A program made the position numbers and the translations under genes. Below the pieces are notes generated by a model. The model was not told the DNA's origin, did no database searches, and was given only the letters and a program-made list of their open reading frames with translations. Of a stretch of DNA of 64,000 bases, positions 43,845 to 53,030 are shown piece after piece. This stretch comes from Marinihelvus sp942491555 (lineage in GTDB: Bacteria; Pseudomonadota; Gammaproteobacteria; Xanthomonadales; SZUA-36). The first letter of the stretch is position 1. Every line of letters starts with the position of its first letter. The stretch is taken from assembly GCA_942491555.1 (NCBI GenBank), contig CALOBN010000005.1:124001-188000 (forward strand). Reading direction: 5' to 3'.

Positions 43845-44711
43845 ATGGGCAGACCCGCCTACATACTTAAAGCCAGCTGTGCCGATACCGTTGGCATTGT
43901 TGCCCTGGTCACTGGTTTTCTCGCCGGGCGCGGTGCGCTGTTGACGGAAATGTCTCATTTTGTCGACGAGGATGCCCGGAAGTCTTTTCTGCGGGTGCGG
44001 TTCGAGGACGACAGCGAAGACCATCCGCTGAAATCAGGTCTGAGTGAAGGCTTCAAACAGGCGGTAGCCAAACGTTTCGCCATGAGCTTTGACATCATGC
44101 CTGCAGAGCGCCGTATGCGAACCCTTGTAGCCTGCTCAAAACAAAGTCATTGCCTGAATGCCCTGCTACACCGCTGGGCCGCCGGCCAACTCCCGATTGA
44201 TATTACCGGGGTAGTTTCCAATCACGACGAGCAGCGCTCACTGGTGGAATGGCATGGTCTGCCGTTTCACCATTTTCCAATCACGCCCGGTAAAAAGCCG
44301 GAGCAAGAGGCTCGCATCCTGGGACTTTTCGAGGACACCCGGTCCGAACTGCTCGTGCTGGCCCGTTATATGCAGATTCTCACGCCGCATGCCTGCGAAC
44401 AGCTGACCGGCAAGGCGATCAATATTCATCATTCTTTTCTGCCCGGCTTCAAAGGGGCGCGCCCCTACCAGCAGGCCTTTGACCGGGGCGTCAAGCTGAT
44501 CGGCGCGACCGCGCACTACGTCACCATGGACCTGGACGAGGGCCCGATTATCGAACAGGGCGTGGAGCGTGTTGACCACAGCATGCCGGCCGGGGAGCTG
44601 GAGCGCCTCGGCCAGGATGTAGAGAGCACGGTGCTTAACCGGGCAGTGCGCTGGCACGCCGAGGCGCGGGTGTTCCAGAACGGCAACCGGACTGTTGTTT
44701 TAAAGCACTGA
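43845..44711 (+). CDS. purU: Formyltetrahydrofolate deformylase
   Basis: 288-residue PurU, which hydrolyses 10-formyl-THF to formate and THF. N-terminal ACT domain (KASCADTVGIVALVTGFLAGRGA, about 9-31) and the C-terminal formyltransferase fold with SNHDEQRSL, NIHHSFLPGFKGARPY (catalytic His) and TAHYVTMDLDEGPIIEQ (Asp). Full length. It is divergent from the cyclophilin and ends in a GC-rich hairpin shared with the convergent IPTL gene. Confidence 0.95.
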   Translation: MGRPAYILKASCADTVGIVALVTGFLAGRGALLTEMSHFVDEDARKSFLRVRFEDDSEDHPLKSGLSEGFKQAVAKRFAMSFDIMPAERRMRTLVACSKQSHCLNALLHRWAAGQLPIDITGVVSNHDEQRSLVEWHGLPFHHFPITPGKKPEQEARILGLFEDTRSELLVLARYMQILTPHACEQLTGKAINIHHSFLPGFKGARPYQQAFDRGVKLIGATAHYVTMDLDEGPIIEQGVERVDHSMPAGELERLGQDVESTVLNRAVRWHAEARVFQNGNRTVVLKH

Positions 44712-44715
44712 ACAT

Positions 44716-44743
44716 CCCCCGGCCCCGCATGCCGGGCCGGGGG
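44716..44743. terminator. GC-rich hairpin between convergent genes
   Basis: CCCCCGGCCC and GGGCCGGGGG form a perfect 10-bp stem with an 8-base loop, four bases after the purU stop and before the IPTL gene stop. There is no T-run on either strand, so a rho-independent terminator is not certain. Confidence 0.45.
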
Positions 44744-44759
44744 AAGCTGGCTTCAGGCC

Positions 44760-45530
44760 TTAGAGATTGCCACGCAGACGGAACACCGCCACGCCCGACA
44801 GCGCGAGCAGCAGCAAGATCATGCTCCACGGGGAACCTGCAGGTATCGCAACCGAGGCACCCGGACCACCAACGGCCGGACCAGCCTCAAAGTCCCAGAC
44901 TGTATTGGTACTGGCGATCAAAGCCTCTGCGTTATCGAAGCGCCCGGTCAGGCCGGTATCAGTCCCCACGGACTGCCCGCCATTCACAGCAATAAAACGT
45001 ATCAGGCTGTCAGCAGTCAGGCCCGCAACGGTTGTCGGACAAGTCATATTACCCGTAACCGTCACATTCGCAGCCGAACCACTCAAGATAACCAGGGGCG
45101 ACCAGGTATTGAGCGCACCGCCGGGAACAACATCATAACGACAGTCATAGAAACCGTTGCTAAAGGTGCCCAGGCCATTATCGATTTGATCCACGTACAC
45201 ATTAAGATAAAAGTCGTTGGGGTTCCCTGCGATCGGGTAGAAATCAATGCCGAACAACGCGAAGTCCTGGGTCGGGACATCTGCCAGCGGCGGGAACATG
45301 ATGAACTTGGCCGCCGGATCTGCACCAATGGGTCCAAACTCCAGGGCACCGGTTCCAAGCGTCGCGGGTCCGTCAGAAAAAACCACGGGCACGTCTGCCG
45401 GCACGTCCGGAGCGATTACCCAGCCCTGAGTGTCCGCTGGCGTCACCACGAGTTGTGCAAACGCGGATTGGGCAAACAGCGCGGTGAAGAAAACTGCACC
45501 GAATAACTTAAGGTTTTTTCTCATATTCAT
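44760..45530 (-). CDS. Secreted protein with IPTL-type C-terminal sorting tail
   Basis: 256-residue exported protein. ATG 45530 follows CAGGAATATAAAG and gives signal NLKLFGAVFFTALFAQSAFA. The mature domain (LGTGALEFGPIGAD, FGIDFYPIAGNPNDFYLNVYVDQ) is beta-rich and suggests a lectin-like sandwich. The tail is VAIPAGSPWSMILLLLALSGVAVFRLRGNL in pieces: a P-x-x-x-PW motif, a hydrophobic helix and basic residues, i.e. an IPTL-like sorting signal with a spaced 'IPAGSPW'. Function unknown. Second such protein in the window; the other is at 6.9 kb. Confidence 0.72.
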   Translation of the reverse strand: MNMRKNLKLFGAVFFTALFAQSAFAQLVVTPADTQGWVIAPDVPADVPVVFSDGPATLGTGALEFGPIGADPAAKFIMFPPLADVPTQDFALFGIDFYPIAGNPNDFYLNVYVDQIDNGLGTFSNGFYDCRYDVVPGGALNTWSPLVILSGSAANVTVTGNMTCPTTVAGLTADSLIRFIAVNGGQSVGTDTGLTGRFDNAEALIASTNTVWDFEAGPAVGGPGASVAIPAGSPWSMILLLLALSGVAVFRLRGNL

Positions 45531-45618
45531 CTTTATATTCCTGGTTTTATTGGTTATACGGGTAAGTTTAGCAAGGCCTTGATCAGGTAAACAAGCCGTC
45601 ATGTTGCATGAGGGAAAT

Positions 45619-45645
45619 AAAAAAGCCGACAACATGCCGGCTTTT
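45619..45645 (-). terminator. Rho-independent terminator of the atp operon
   Basis: On the minus strand, AAAAGCCG, a loop with GCATGTTGT, CGGCTTTT and more T residues, starting 18 bases past the atpC stop at 45663. Stem plus T-run is the classical form. Confidence 0.8.
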
Positions 45646-45662
45646 CTTGATTCATGCAGGAA

Positions 45663-46088
45663 CTACTTGCGGGAAACTTTCTTACGCAGCTGTTCCAGCG
45701 CCTGGAGCTGGGCCATGGCATTGGCGAGTTTGGACTGCGCCTCGGCAACCTCCATGGCATCGGTACGGTCGGCCAGGGCACGCTCGGCTTCCTCGCGGGC
45801 GCGCTCGGCAGCCGTGGCATCGATATCTGCACCGCGCATGGCCGTGTCAGCCAGGACGGTCACGATATGCGGCTGCACTTCAATAATGCCGCCGCCACAG
45901 AAAAAGAACTGCTCTTCGCCGTGTTCATCGACCACCCGCACAGGGCCGGGCTTGAGCTGGGTGATCAGCGGTGTGTGCCGCGGATAGATGCCCAGTTCAC
46001 CGGACACACCGGTAGCGAATACCTGGGCGGCCTGGCCGGACCAGATCTCATTTTGCGCCGATACGATGTCACATTGAATGGTTTTCAT
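45663..46088 (-). CDS. atpC: ATP synthase F1 epsilon subunit
   Basis: 141-residue epsilon subunit, the rotor-linked regulatory subunit of F1. N-terminal beta sandwich TIQCDIVSAQNEIWSGQAAQV (in pieces), GELGIYPRHTPLITQLKPG near 30-48, and a C-terminal helical hairpin (AREEAERALADRTDAMEVAE). It is last in the operon, 21 bases after atpD, followed by the terminator at 45619-45645. Confidence 0.96.
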   Translation of the reverse strand: MKTIQCDIVSAQNEIWSGQAAQVFATGVSGELGIYPRHTPLITQLKPGPVRVVDEHGEEQFFFCGGGIIEVQPHIVTVLADTAMRGADIDATAAERAREEAERALADRTDAMEVAEAQSKLANAMAQLQALEQLRKKVSRK

Positions 46089-46109
46089 GACAGTTCCCTA
46101 AGCGGCAGG

Positions 46110-47501
46110 TCAGGCTGCTTTCTTTTCCATGGCCTTGGCTTTCTCGAGCGCTTCCTCGATACCGCCAACCATGTAGAAAGACTGCTCCGGCAGGTGGTCA
46201 TACTCACCTTCCACGATGCCTTTGAAGGCCCGGATCGTGTCTTTCAGGGTCACGTATTTACCCGGTGCGCCGGTGAAAGTCTCTGCCACGAAGAACGGCT
46301 GGGACAGGAAGCGCTGCACTTTTCGTGCGCGGGCTACCGTATCGCGGTCTTCCTCGGAAAGCTCATCCATACCCAGGATCGCGATGATGTCCTTGAGTTC
46401 CTTGTAGCGCTGCAATACGCCCTGTACAGCACGGGCCACATCGTAGTGCTCCTGACCAATCAGATTCGGGTCCAGCAGTCGGGAGGTTGAATCAAGCGGG
46501 TCCACAGCGGGGTAAATACCCTGCTCGGCAATTGAGCGGGACAGTACCAGGGTCGCATCGAGGTGGGCAAAGGTCGTGGCCGGAGACGGGTCAGTCAAGT
46601 CATCGGCAGGCACGTAGACGGCCTGGAAGGACGTGATGGAACCGGTCTTGGTCGTCGTAATGCGCTCCTGAAGCAGACCCATCTCGAGCGCCAGTGTCGG
46701 CTGATAACCTACCGCGGATGGCATACGGCCCAGCAGGGCGGATACTTCCGTTCCGGCCAGCGTGTAACGGTAGATGTTGTCGATAAACATCAATACGTCA
46801 CGGCCCTCGTCACGAAATTCCTCGGCCATGGTCAGACCGGTCAGCGCCACGCGCAGACGGTTACCAGGTGGCTCGTTCATCTGGCCATAAACCAGGGCCA
46901 CCTTTGACAGAACGTCTGCCTCTTTCATTTCGTGGTAGAAGTCGTTGCCCTCACGGGTACGCTCACCCACGCCGGCAAATACTGAGAAGCCGCTGTGCTC
47001 GATCGCGATGTTACGAATCAGCTCCATCAGCGTTACCGTCTTACCAACACCAGCGCCGCCAAACAGGCCAACCTTACCGCCCTTGGCAATCGGCATGATC
47101 AGGTCAATCACCTTAATGCCGGTTTCCAGAATATCGTTGCCACCAGCCTGCTCTTCATAGGAAGGCGGTTTACGGTGGATCGGCATCAGCTTGTCAGAGC
47201 CAATCGGGCCGGCCTCGTCAATCGGGCGGCCCAGTACGTCCATGACGCGGCCCAGGGTTTTTTCACCAACCGGTACCGAGATCGGGGCGCCGGTGTTGCT
47301 TACCGGCACACCGCGCTTCAGGCCATCCGTAGAACCCAGGGCAATGGTCCGCACGACACCGTCGCCGAGCTGCTGTTGCACCTCGAGCGTAATGTCCGTG
47401 TTGTCCACCGTAAGGGCGTGATACACCAGCGGCAGGTCAGCGACATCGAATTCGACGTCGACAACGGCACCGATTACCTGAACAATTGATCCAGCACTCA
47501 T
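46110..47501 (-). CDS. atpD: ATP synthase F1 beta subunit
   Basis: 463-residue catalytic subunit. The P-loop GGAGVGKTV lies near 155-163, GERTREGNDFY near 190, MFIDNIYR near 247 (Walker B Asp), and the PSAVGYQPTLA / DLTDPSPATTF stretch near 285-320. The full set of nucleotide-binding residues is present. GQEHYDVARAVQGVLQRYKELKDIIAILGMDELSEEDR (in pieces) contains the conserved DELSEED motif contacting gamma. Confidence 0.98.
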   Translation of the reverse strand: MSAGSIVQVIGAVVDVEFDVADLPLVYHALTVDNTDITLEVQQQLGDGVVRTIALGSTDGLKRGVPVSNTGAPISVPVGEKTLGRVMDVLGRPIDEAGPIGSDKLMPIHRKPPSYEEQAGGNDILETGIKVIDLIMPIAKGGKVGLFGGAGVGKTVTLMELIRNIAIEHSGFSVFAGVGERTREGNDFYHEMKEADVLSKVALVYGQMNEPPGNRLRVALTGLTMAEEFRDEGRDVLMFIDNIYRYTLAGTEVSALLGRMPSAVGYQPTLALEMGLLQERITTTKTGSITSFQAVYVPADDLTDPSPATTFAHLDATLVLSRSIAEQGIYPAVDPLDSTSRLLDPNLIGQEHYDVARAVQGVLQRYKELKDIIAILGMDELSEEDRDTVARARKVQRFLSQPFFVAETFTGAPGKYVTLKDTIRAFKGIVEGEYDHLPEQSFYMVGGIEEALEKAKAMEKKAA

Positions 47502-47575
47502 AGCTTTATTCCTGTCTTCAAAGAGCGGCCCGGGCCGCTTTCCAATGCAAAATTCCTGTTAGCTATCTCTTACCA

Positions 47576-48442
47576 TCAGACAGCGGCGGCGCCACTGACA
47601 ATTTCCGAGATTTCCTGCGTAATCGCAGCCTGGCGTGCCTTGTTGTAAGCCAGCTTCAGTTCACCGATCAGATCGCCCGCATTGTCGGTGGCGTTCTTCA
47701 TGGCGATCATGCGCGCGGCGTGCTCGGATGCGAGGTTTTCCAGAACACCCTGGTAGACCAGCGATTCGATATAACGCACCAGCACGCTGTCGAGCAGTAC
47801 TTCGGCTTCCGGCTCGTAGATGTAATCCCAGATATCCGGTACTTCTTCGTCTTCTGTTACCGGCAGCGGCAGCAATTGGTCAATCACCGGTTTTTGCGCC
47901 ATCGTATTGATGAAATCGTTATAGGCCAGGAAAACCTCGTCTATTTCCTGCTTGCGATAGTCATCCAGAATCACCTTGATGGAGCCGATCAGGTCTTCGA
48001 TCTGCGGCTTTTCACCGAGATCCTGGGCATGAGCAGCGATGTCCACCTTGATACCGCGGAAAAAGGACGAGGCCTTTTTGCCAAGGGTGACCAGGGTGAC
48101 GTCAACCCCCTCACTTTTCCATTTACTGATGTCGGCCAACACCTTCTTGAACAGGTTGGTGTTGAGTCCGCCGCACAGGCCACGGTCCGTGGAGATCACG
48201 ATATACGCAACCTTCTTTATCTCTTTACCGTGCGAGATAGTAAACGGATGACGATACTCCGGATTCGCCTTGCCCAGGTGGCCGATAATGCGGCGCATCA
48301 TGCGTGCATAGGGCCGCGTGGCATTCATCAGCTCCTGGGACTTCCTGATTTTGCTCGCCGAGACCATTTCAAGGGCTGAAGTCACCTTTTTGGTGTTTTC
48401 AACACTCTTGATCTTGCTCGTAATTTCCTTGCCGCTTGCCAT
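47576..48442 (-). CDS. atpG: ATP synthase F1 gamma subunit
   Basis: 288-residue rotor shaft. N-terminus EITSKIKSVENTKKVTSALEMVSASKIRK (in pieces), TDRGLCGGLNTNLFK near 85, and the C-terminal helix ending SEHAARMIAMKNATDNAGDLI / YNKARQAAITQEISEIVSGA. Both halves of the coiled coil are intact. It lies 74 bases before the atpD start. Confidence 0.97.
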   Translation of the reverse strand: MASGKEITSKIKSVENTKKVTSALEMVSASKIRKSQELMNATRPYARMMRRIIGHLGKANPEYRHPFTISHGKEIKKVAYIVISTDRGLCGGLNTNLFKKVLADISKWKSEGVDVTLVTLGKKASSFFRGIKVDIAAHAQDLGEKPQIEDLIGSIKVILDDYRKQEIDEVFLAYNDFINTMAQKPVIDQLLPLPVTEDEEVPDIWDYIYEPEAEVLLDSVLVRYIESLVYQGVLENLASEHAARMIAMKNATDNAGDLIGELKLAYNKARQAAITQEISEIVSGAAAV

Positions 48443-48486
48443 GCCTTAGCTCCGCTGTTTAGCTTGCTGAGTCAAATCGAATCCGC

Positions 48487-50031
48487 TTACCAGCTTCCGC
48501 TGGTTTTGAACTCGCTGACGGCCGCTTCGAGCCTGCCTTCGATTTCAGGGTTCCAGTCACCGCCATCGAGGACTTCCATGATGTCTGCATGCTTGGCCTT
48601 CATGCCGTCGATCAGCGCGCTTTCGAATGAGCCGATTTTGGCCAGCTCAACGTCATCCATGTGACCGCGTTCGGCGGCAAACAGGGACACGGCCATCTCA
48701 CCAACAGACATCGGGCTGTACTGAGCCTGCTTCATAAGCTCGGTGACCCGCTGACCACGCTCCAGCTGGGCACGGGTCGAGTCATCAAGGTCGGAAGCAA
48801 ACTGGGCAAATGCTGCCAGCTCGCGATACTGCGCAAGGGCCAGGCGAATACCACCGCCGAGCTTGCGAATCACCTTGGTCTGCGCTGCACCACCCACACG
48901 TGATACCGACAGACCGGCCTGGACGGCTGGGCGGATACCACTGTTGAACATGTCATTATCAAAGAAGATCTGACCGTCCGTGATCGAGATCACGTTGGTC
49001 GGTACAAAGGCAGACAAGTCACCCGCCTGGGTTTCAATGATAGGCAAGGCGGTCAGTGAACCGGTTTTGCCGGTCACAGCGCCGTCGGTAAATCTCTCGA
49101 CCCACTCTTCGGAGACACGCGCTGCGCGCTCAAGCAGGCGCGAGTGCAGGTAGAACACGTCACCCGGGTAGGCTTCACGGCCCGGCGGACGACGCAACAG
49201 CAGGGATACCTGGCGGTAGGCCCAGGCTTGCTTGGTCAAATCATCATAAATGATCAGCGCGTCCTGGCCGCGATCGCGGAAATACTCGCCCATGGTGCAA
49301 CCGGCATAGGGTGCGATGTACTGCATGGCCGCAGAATCAGATGCCGAGGCGTTGACGATAATCGTGTGCTCAAGGGCGCCATGCTCTTCCAGCTTGGCAA
49401 CCACATTGGCTACCGTGGACTGCTTCTGGCCAATGGCGACGTAGATACACTTAATGCCGGACTTGGCCTGGTTAATGATGGTGTCGATGGCGATCGCGGT
49501 TTTACCGATCTGACGGTCACCAATGATCAGTTCGCGCTGGCCACGGCCAATCGGCACCATGGCATCAATCGATTTCAGACCGGTCTGCACCGGCTGGTCA
49601 ACTGATTTACGCCAGATCACACCCGGGGCGACCTTCTCGATCGGTGAGAAGCCGTCATTTTCAATCGGCCCCTGGCCGTCAATCGGGTTACCCAGCGCGT
49701 CGACCACGCGACCGAGCAGTCCGGGACCGTGAGGCACTTCGAGAATACGACCGGTGCACTTGACCGTGTCGCCTTCCGTGATGTGCTCATAGTCGCCCAG
49801 GATTACCGTACCGACAGAATCGCGCTCAAGGTTCAGCGCCAGGCCGAAGGTGTTTTTGGGGAACTCGATCATTTCGCCCTGCATCGCGTCTTCGAGACCG
49901 TGAATACGTGCGATACCGTCGGAAACAGATACTACTGTTCCTTCGTTGCGCGTCTCGGCTGAAATGTTCAGCTCATCAACGCGTTTTTTGATCAGGTCGC
50001 TGATTTCAGATGGGTTCAGAGTTGCTTGCAT
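48487..50031 (-). CDS. atpA: ATP synthase F1 alpha subunit
   Basis: 514 residues from ATG 50031 (MQATLNPSEISDLIKKR); the frame is open to 50076 without family similarity there. P-loop GDRQIGKTAIA near 169-179, SDSAAMQYIAPYAGCTMGEYF near 240, RREAYPGDVFYLHSRLLER near 290 and the arginine-finger region ISITDGQIFFDNDMFNSGIRPAVQAGLSVSRVGG (in pieces) near 345-375. Non-catalytic nucleotide subunit of F1. Confidence 0.98.
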   Translation of the reverse strand: MQATLNPSEISDLIKKRVDELNISAETRNEGTVVSVSDGIARIHGLEDAMQGEMIEFPKNTFGLALNLERDSVGTVILGDYEHITEGDTVKCTGRILEVPHGPGLLGRVVDALGNPIDGQGPIENDGFSPIEKVAPGVIWRKSVDQPVQTGLKSIDAMVPIGRGQRELIIGDRQIGKTAIAIDTIINQAKSGIKCIYVAIGQKQSTVANVVAKLEEHGALEHTIIVNASASDSAAMQYIAPYAGCTMGEYFRDRGQDALIIYDDLTKQAWAYRQVSLLLRRPPGREAYPGDVFYLHSRLLERAARVSEEWVERFTDGAVTGKTGSLTALPIIETQAGDLSAFVPTNVISITDGQIFFDNDMFNSGIRPAVQAGLSVSRVGGAAQTKVIRKLGGGIRLALAQYRELAAFAQFASDLDDSTRAQLERGQRVTELMKQAQYSPMSVGEMAVSLFAAERGHMDDVELAKIGSFESALIDGMKAKHADIMEVLDGGDWNPEIEGRLEAAVSEFKTSGSW

Positions 50032-50092
50032 CGTCTTTTTCCTGTGACGACCAGCCCGCGGGCCGATCGGTTCCACTATTCAGTTCAATTCG

Positions 50093-50626
50093 TTAAAGCA
50101 GCGTGCTTTCCAGCTTACCCAGACGCCCGCGGAGCGAGCCGTCGATTACCTGGTCACCGGCATAAATCACTGCGCCGCCGAGCACCTGCGCATCAATATC
50201 GTTGTGCAGCGTAATGGTACGGTCGAAGCGCTTCGCCAGTGCCGCCGTCATGCGTACCTTCTGGTCTTCATCAAGAGGGATCGCCGACACCACCCGCACA
50301 TCAAGACGGTTTTCCGCCTCAGCGCGCAGATCGTTGAACATCTCGCTGATCTGCGGCAGCAGCACCAGGCGCTCATTGTCTGCCAGCACGCCCAGAAAGC
50401 GCTCGAACGGCGCACCGGCTGAATCACCGGCAACCTCACTCATCAGTGCGATTGCCTTTTTCCGATCCAGTTCGGGGCTTTCCAGCCACTCAGCCAGTGT
50501 CTCGTCAGAGGCAGCGAGGGCCGTATTGGCCAGCGCTTGCCCCCAGGCACTCAGAGCCTCATGCGATTCGGCAAGCTCGAAAGCCGCCTTCGCGTAAGGA
50601 CGTGCCAATGTCGTCAGGCTACTCAT
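50093..50626 (-). CDS. atpH: ATP synthase F1 delta subunit
   Basis: 177-residue delta subunit linking F1 to the b-subunit stalk. N-terminal TLARPYAKAAFELA at 6-19, LSEVAGDSAGAPFERFLGVLADNERLVLLPQI in the middle (in pieces), and the C-terminal IDAQVLGGAVIYAGDQVIDGSLRGRL signature. Its start overlaps the atpF stop (ATGA). Confidence 0.96.
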   Translation of the reverse strand: MSSLTTLARPYAKAAFELAESHEALSAWGQALANTALAASDETLAEWLESPELDRKKAIALMSEVAGDSAGAPFERFLGVLADNERLVLLPQISEMFNDLRAEAENRLDVRVVSAIPLDEDQKVRMTAALAKRFDRTITLHNDIDAQVLGGAVIYAGDQVIDGSLRGRLGKLESTLL

Positions 50627-51093
50627 ATTTCTGCGATCAACTTATCCAGCAGCTCGCGATGGGTGTTCTCGTCGACCTCGCGCTCGAGGATCTTCGCGGC
50701 ACCCGCCACGGCCAGACCGGCAACCGCACCGCGCAACTGCTCACGCGCCTGGTTGGCGGCCTGGGTAATGTCTGCTTCGGCAGCCGAAACCTGCCGATGA
50801 CGCTCAGCGATGGCTTCTTCCTTGGCATCATCTACGATCTGGTTGCGACGCTGCGCAGCCTGGTCGAGAATCTCGCCAGCCTTGTCTCGAGCCACTTTCA
50901 ATTGCTCATCAGCGCGCACATTGGCTTCTTCCAGGGCCTGTTCTGCCCTGTCTGAAGCCGCCAGGCCGTCCGCGATTTTCTCACGACGCTCGTCCAGCGC
51001 CTTGAGCAATGGCGGCCAGATAAACTTCATGCAGAACCACACGAAGATCATCATGGCGATCGAATTGAGTATCAGCGTGGCATTAATATTCAT
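50623..51093 (-). CDS. atpF: ATP synthase F0 b subunit
   Basis: 156-residue stalk subunit: one N-terminal membrane helix (LILNSIAMMIFVWFCMKFIWPPLL, in pieces) and a long charged helix rich in Ala/Glu/Arg for dimerisation. Length equals that of E. coli b. It lies between atpE and atpH and overlaps atpH. Confidence 0.96.
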   Translation of the reverse strand: MNINATLILNSIAMMIFVWFCMKFIWPPLLKALDERREKIADGLAASDRAEQALEEANVRADEQLKVARDKAGEILDQAAQRRNQIVDDAKEEAIAERHRQVSAAEADITQAANQAREQLRGAVAGLAVAGAAKILEREVDENTHRELLDKLIAEI

Positions 51094-51153
51094 GCCGTTA
51101 CCTCTCGGTCAGGTGTCGTGGCGCGGACGAATCCGCACCCCGTCAGGGAATAA

Positions 51154-51423
51154 TTATCCACCCAGTGCCGTTTGCAGCTGGCCAACGAAGGGGTTTGCAA
51201 ACGTGAAGAACAACGCAATACCCACACCGATCATGGCAATAGCATCAATCAGGCCAATGGCCAGAAAAAACTTGCCTTGAAGCATAGGCGCCAATTCCGG
51301 CTGACGCGCTGAACCTTCCAGCAAACGACCGCCCAGGATACCTACACCAATACCTACACCAAGCGCACCCAGGCCAATCAGCAGGGCAACGGCGATAGCG
51401 GTCATACCAATTACAATTTCCAT
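51154..51423 (-). CDS. atpE: ATP synthase F0 c subunit
   Basis: 89-residue proteolipid hairpin. First helix GLGALGVGIGVGILGGRLLEG, polar loop SARQPELAP, second helix with the ion-binding carboxylate in AIGLIDAIAMIGVG (Asp near residue 60). An Asp rather than the Glu-Thr/Ser set of sodium-type rings suggests proton coupling. Confidence 0.97.
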   Translation of the reverse strand: MEIVIGMTAIAVALLIGLGALGVGIGVGILGGRLLEGSARQPELAPMLQGKFFLAIGLIDAIAMIGVGIALFFTFANPFVGQLQTALGG

Positions 51424-51468
51424 CTTTCTACTCTCCGTCTAAGAGTTATTGCTTAATAAAAGAACCGA

Positions 51469-52512
51469 TTAGTGATGCTCGCTGGCCATCGACAGATAGA
51501 CAACGGTTAGCATCATGAAAATAAACGCTTGCAGCAGAATCACCAGGATGTGGAACACCGCCCATCCAAAGTGCAACAGCTGTCCACCCAGGAACGCAGC
51601 GCCACCAATGGCGAGCATTAACAGGGCAAGAAGAATAAGGGTTGGCTTCATGGCCAGCTTATTGCGGTAGTTGGCAAACAGGGTTGCAAACACCGCCAGG
51701 GAGCCGATCGTCCAGAACCACCAGGGCGTCTGATCTCCCCAGAGGTAGCTCAGGCCCGCGGCCATGTATCCGGAGCCCGCCGTAAATACTATGGCGATCA
51801 GAATGAAAATGAGTTCACCCGCGTACAGGTTTCCGAACAGACGCAGACCAAGCGAAACGGGCTTGGCAATCAGCGCCACCAGTTCGAGGAACAGGTTGAA
51901 CGCCATGATCACGGGCCACAGAAACACCGGCATGCCGAGTTGTTTGGGGTTGAGGGGATTCATGACCAGTTCGGAAACGAAACCGCCCACACCCTTGAAA
52001 CGAATGCTGTAGATAATAATCAGGGCGAAAACGGCAACCGCCATGCCCAGCGTGTTGTTGACATCCGTGGTCGGCACAACTTTCTGATAGGGAATACCGC
52101 TTGCCATAGCCGCCTCAGGCAGCCAGTCGACCGGGATCAGGTCCATGAAGTTCATGAAGAAGATCCACACAAACAGCGTCAGCGCCAGCGGTGCAATGAG
52201 TTTGCTGGTGCCGTGAAAACTATCGCGAACGGCCTCGTCGACAAACTCGACAATCATTTCAATCAGTGCCTGGAAGCGGGTTGGAACGCCGGAATTTGAG
52301 GCCTTTGCGACCCGGCCGAAGATCAGCAGGAACGCCACGCCCAGGAGAACCGCCCAGAACAGCGTATCAATGTGGAAACCCCAGAATCCAAGCTGGGCCG
52401 CGACATCGGCGCCACCGCACACAAAGCCTTCATCGGTAAACCCGCAGGTCAAATTCTGCAGGTGGTGACCGATGTAACTTGAAGTCGTCAGAGGTTCGTT
52501 ACTGCTTGCCAT
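51469..52512 (-). CDS. atpB: ATP synthase F0 a subunit
   Basis: 347-residue stator of the ion channel, longer than E. coli's 271 residues. The extra length is in an N-terminal stretch with two Cys (NLTCGFTDEGFVCGG) and in loops between helices. The essential Arg is in LGLRLFGNLYAGELIF near residue 226, and the FNLFLELVALIAKPVS helix precedes it. C-terminal HILVILLQAFIFMMLTVVYL is usual. Confidence 0.96.
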   Translation of the reverse strand: MASSNEPLTTSSYIGHHLQNLTCGFTDEGFVCGGADVAAQLGFWGFHIDTLFWAVLLGVAFLLIFGRVAKASNSGVPTRFQALIEMIVEFVDEAVRDSFHGTSKLIAPLALTLFVWIFFMNFMDLIPVDWLPEAAMASGIPYQKVVPTTDVNNTLGMAVAVFALIIIYSIRFKGVGGFVSELVMNPLNPKQLGMPVFLWPVIMAFNLFLELVALIAKPVSLGLRLFGNLYAGELIFILIAIVFTAGSGYMAAGLSYLWGDQTPWWFWTIGSLAVFATLFANYRNKLAMKPTLILLALLMLAIGGAAFLGGQLLHFGWAVFHILVILLQAFIFMMLTVVYLSMASEHH

Positions 52513-52608
52513 CTATCGAAGTCCGCTTCCTGATTCAGGTGAATCGTTTAGATATCTGTTTTGATACCGTTTCAAGTTCGTTGCCGACACCCAAGCGCTA
52601 GGTGGGTA

Positions 52609-52986
52609 TCAACTGCTTAAAATCAACCCCAGCCAACCGGCGAGGATGACGGTGCCCATGCCGGCGAAGAACCATCCGGCCGCCAGGGGCTTAACCCCCA
52701 GAAAGACTGCGATACAGATCACTCCGCAAAACAGCCACTTGGCACCTTCGGCCAATACTGCTGCGCGAAGAAACGCGGCACTGTCCGCGCCAAAGCGCCT
52801 GGCCACGATCAGGGCAAAGGCCAGCGCGGGCACGTAGGCCGCCAGGCTGCCGAACATTGCCGAATAAGCGGCCACGCCGCCAGACAGCACGCCGGCGATA
52901 CCGGTGACCCCGAGCCCTGCGAGAGCCTGAACCCGCAGCCAGTGACGAGTCATTTGCTGATTACTCGCCACAGCGGGAACGGTCAT
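52609..52986 (-). CDS. atpI: ATP synthase accessory protein AtpI
   Basis: 125-residue protein with four helices (about 22-46, 46-63, 83-103, 105-122). FGSLAAYVPALAFALIVAR and EGAKWLFCGVICIAVF are the family's conserved helices. AtpI helps assemble the c-ring. It is first in the atp operon, 96 bases before atpB. Upstream on the same strand lies an inverted repeat (53010-53030). Confidence 0.9.
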   Translation of the reverse strand: MTVPAVASNQQMTRHWLRVQALAGLGVTGIAGVLSGGVAAYSAMFGSLAAYVPALAFALIVARRFGADSAAFLRAAVLAEGAKWLFCGVICIAVFLGVKPLAAGWFFAGMGTVILAGWLGLILSS

Positions 52987-53009
52987 CGGTACTGCACCCT
53001 TCGAAATCC

Positions 53010-53030
53010 TTGCGCGATTTAGTCGCGCAA
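53010..53030. other. 8-bp inverted repeat upstream of the atp operon
   Basis: TTGCGCGA (53010-53017), a 5-base loop, TCGCGCAA (53023-53030), 24 bases upstream of the atpI start. It could be an operator for the operon or a hairpin in its leader. No clear -10/-35 was found in the 243-base gap up to OsmC. Confidence 0.5.
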
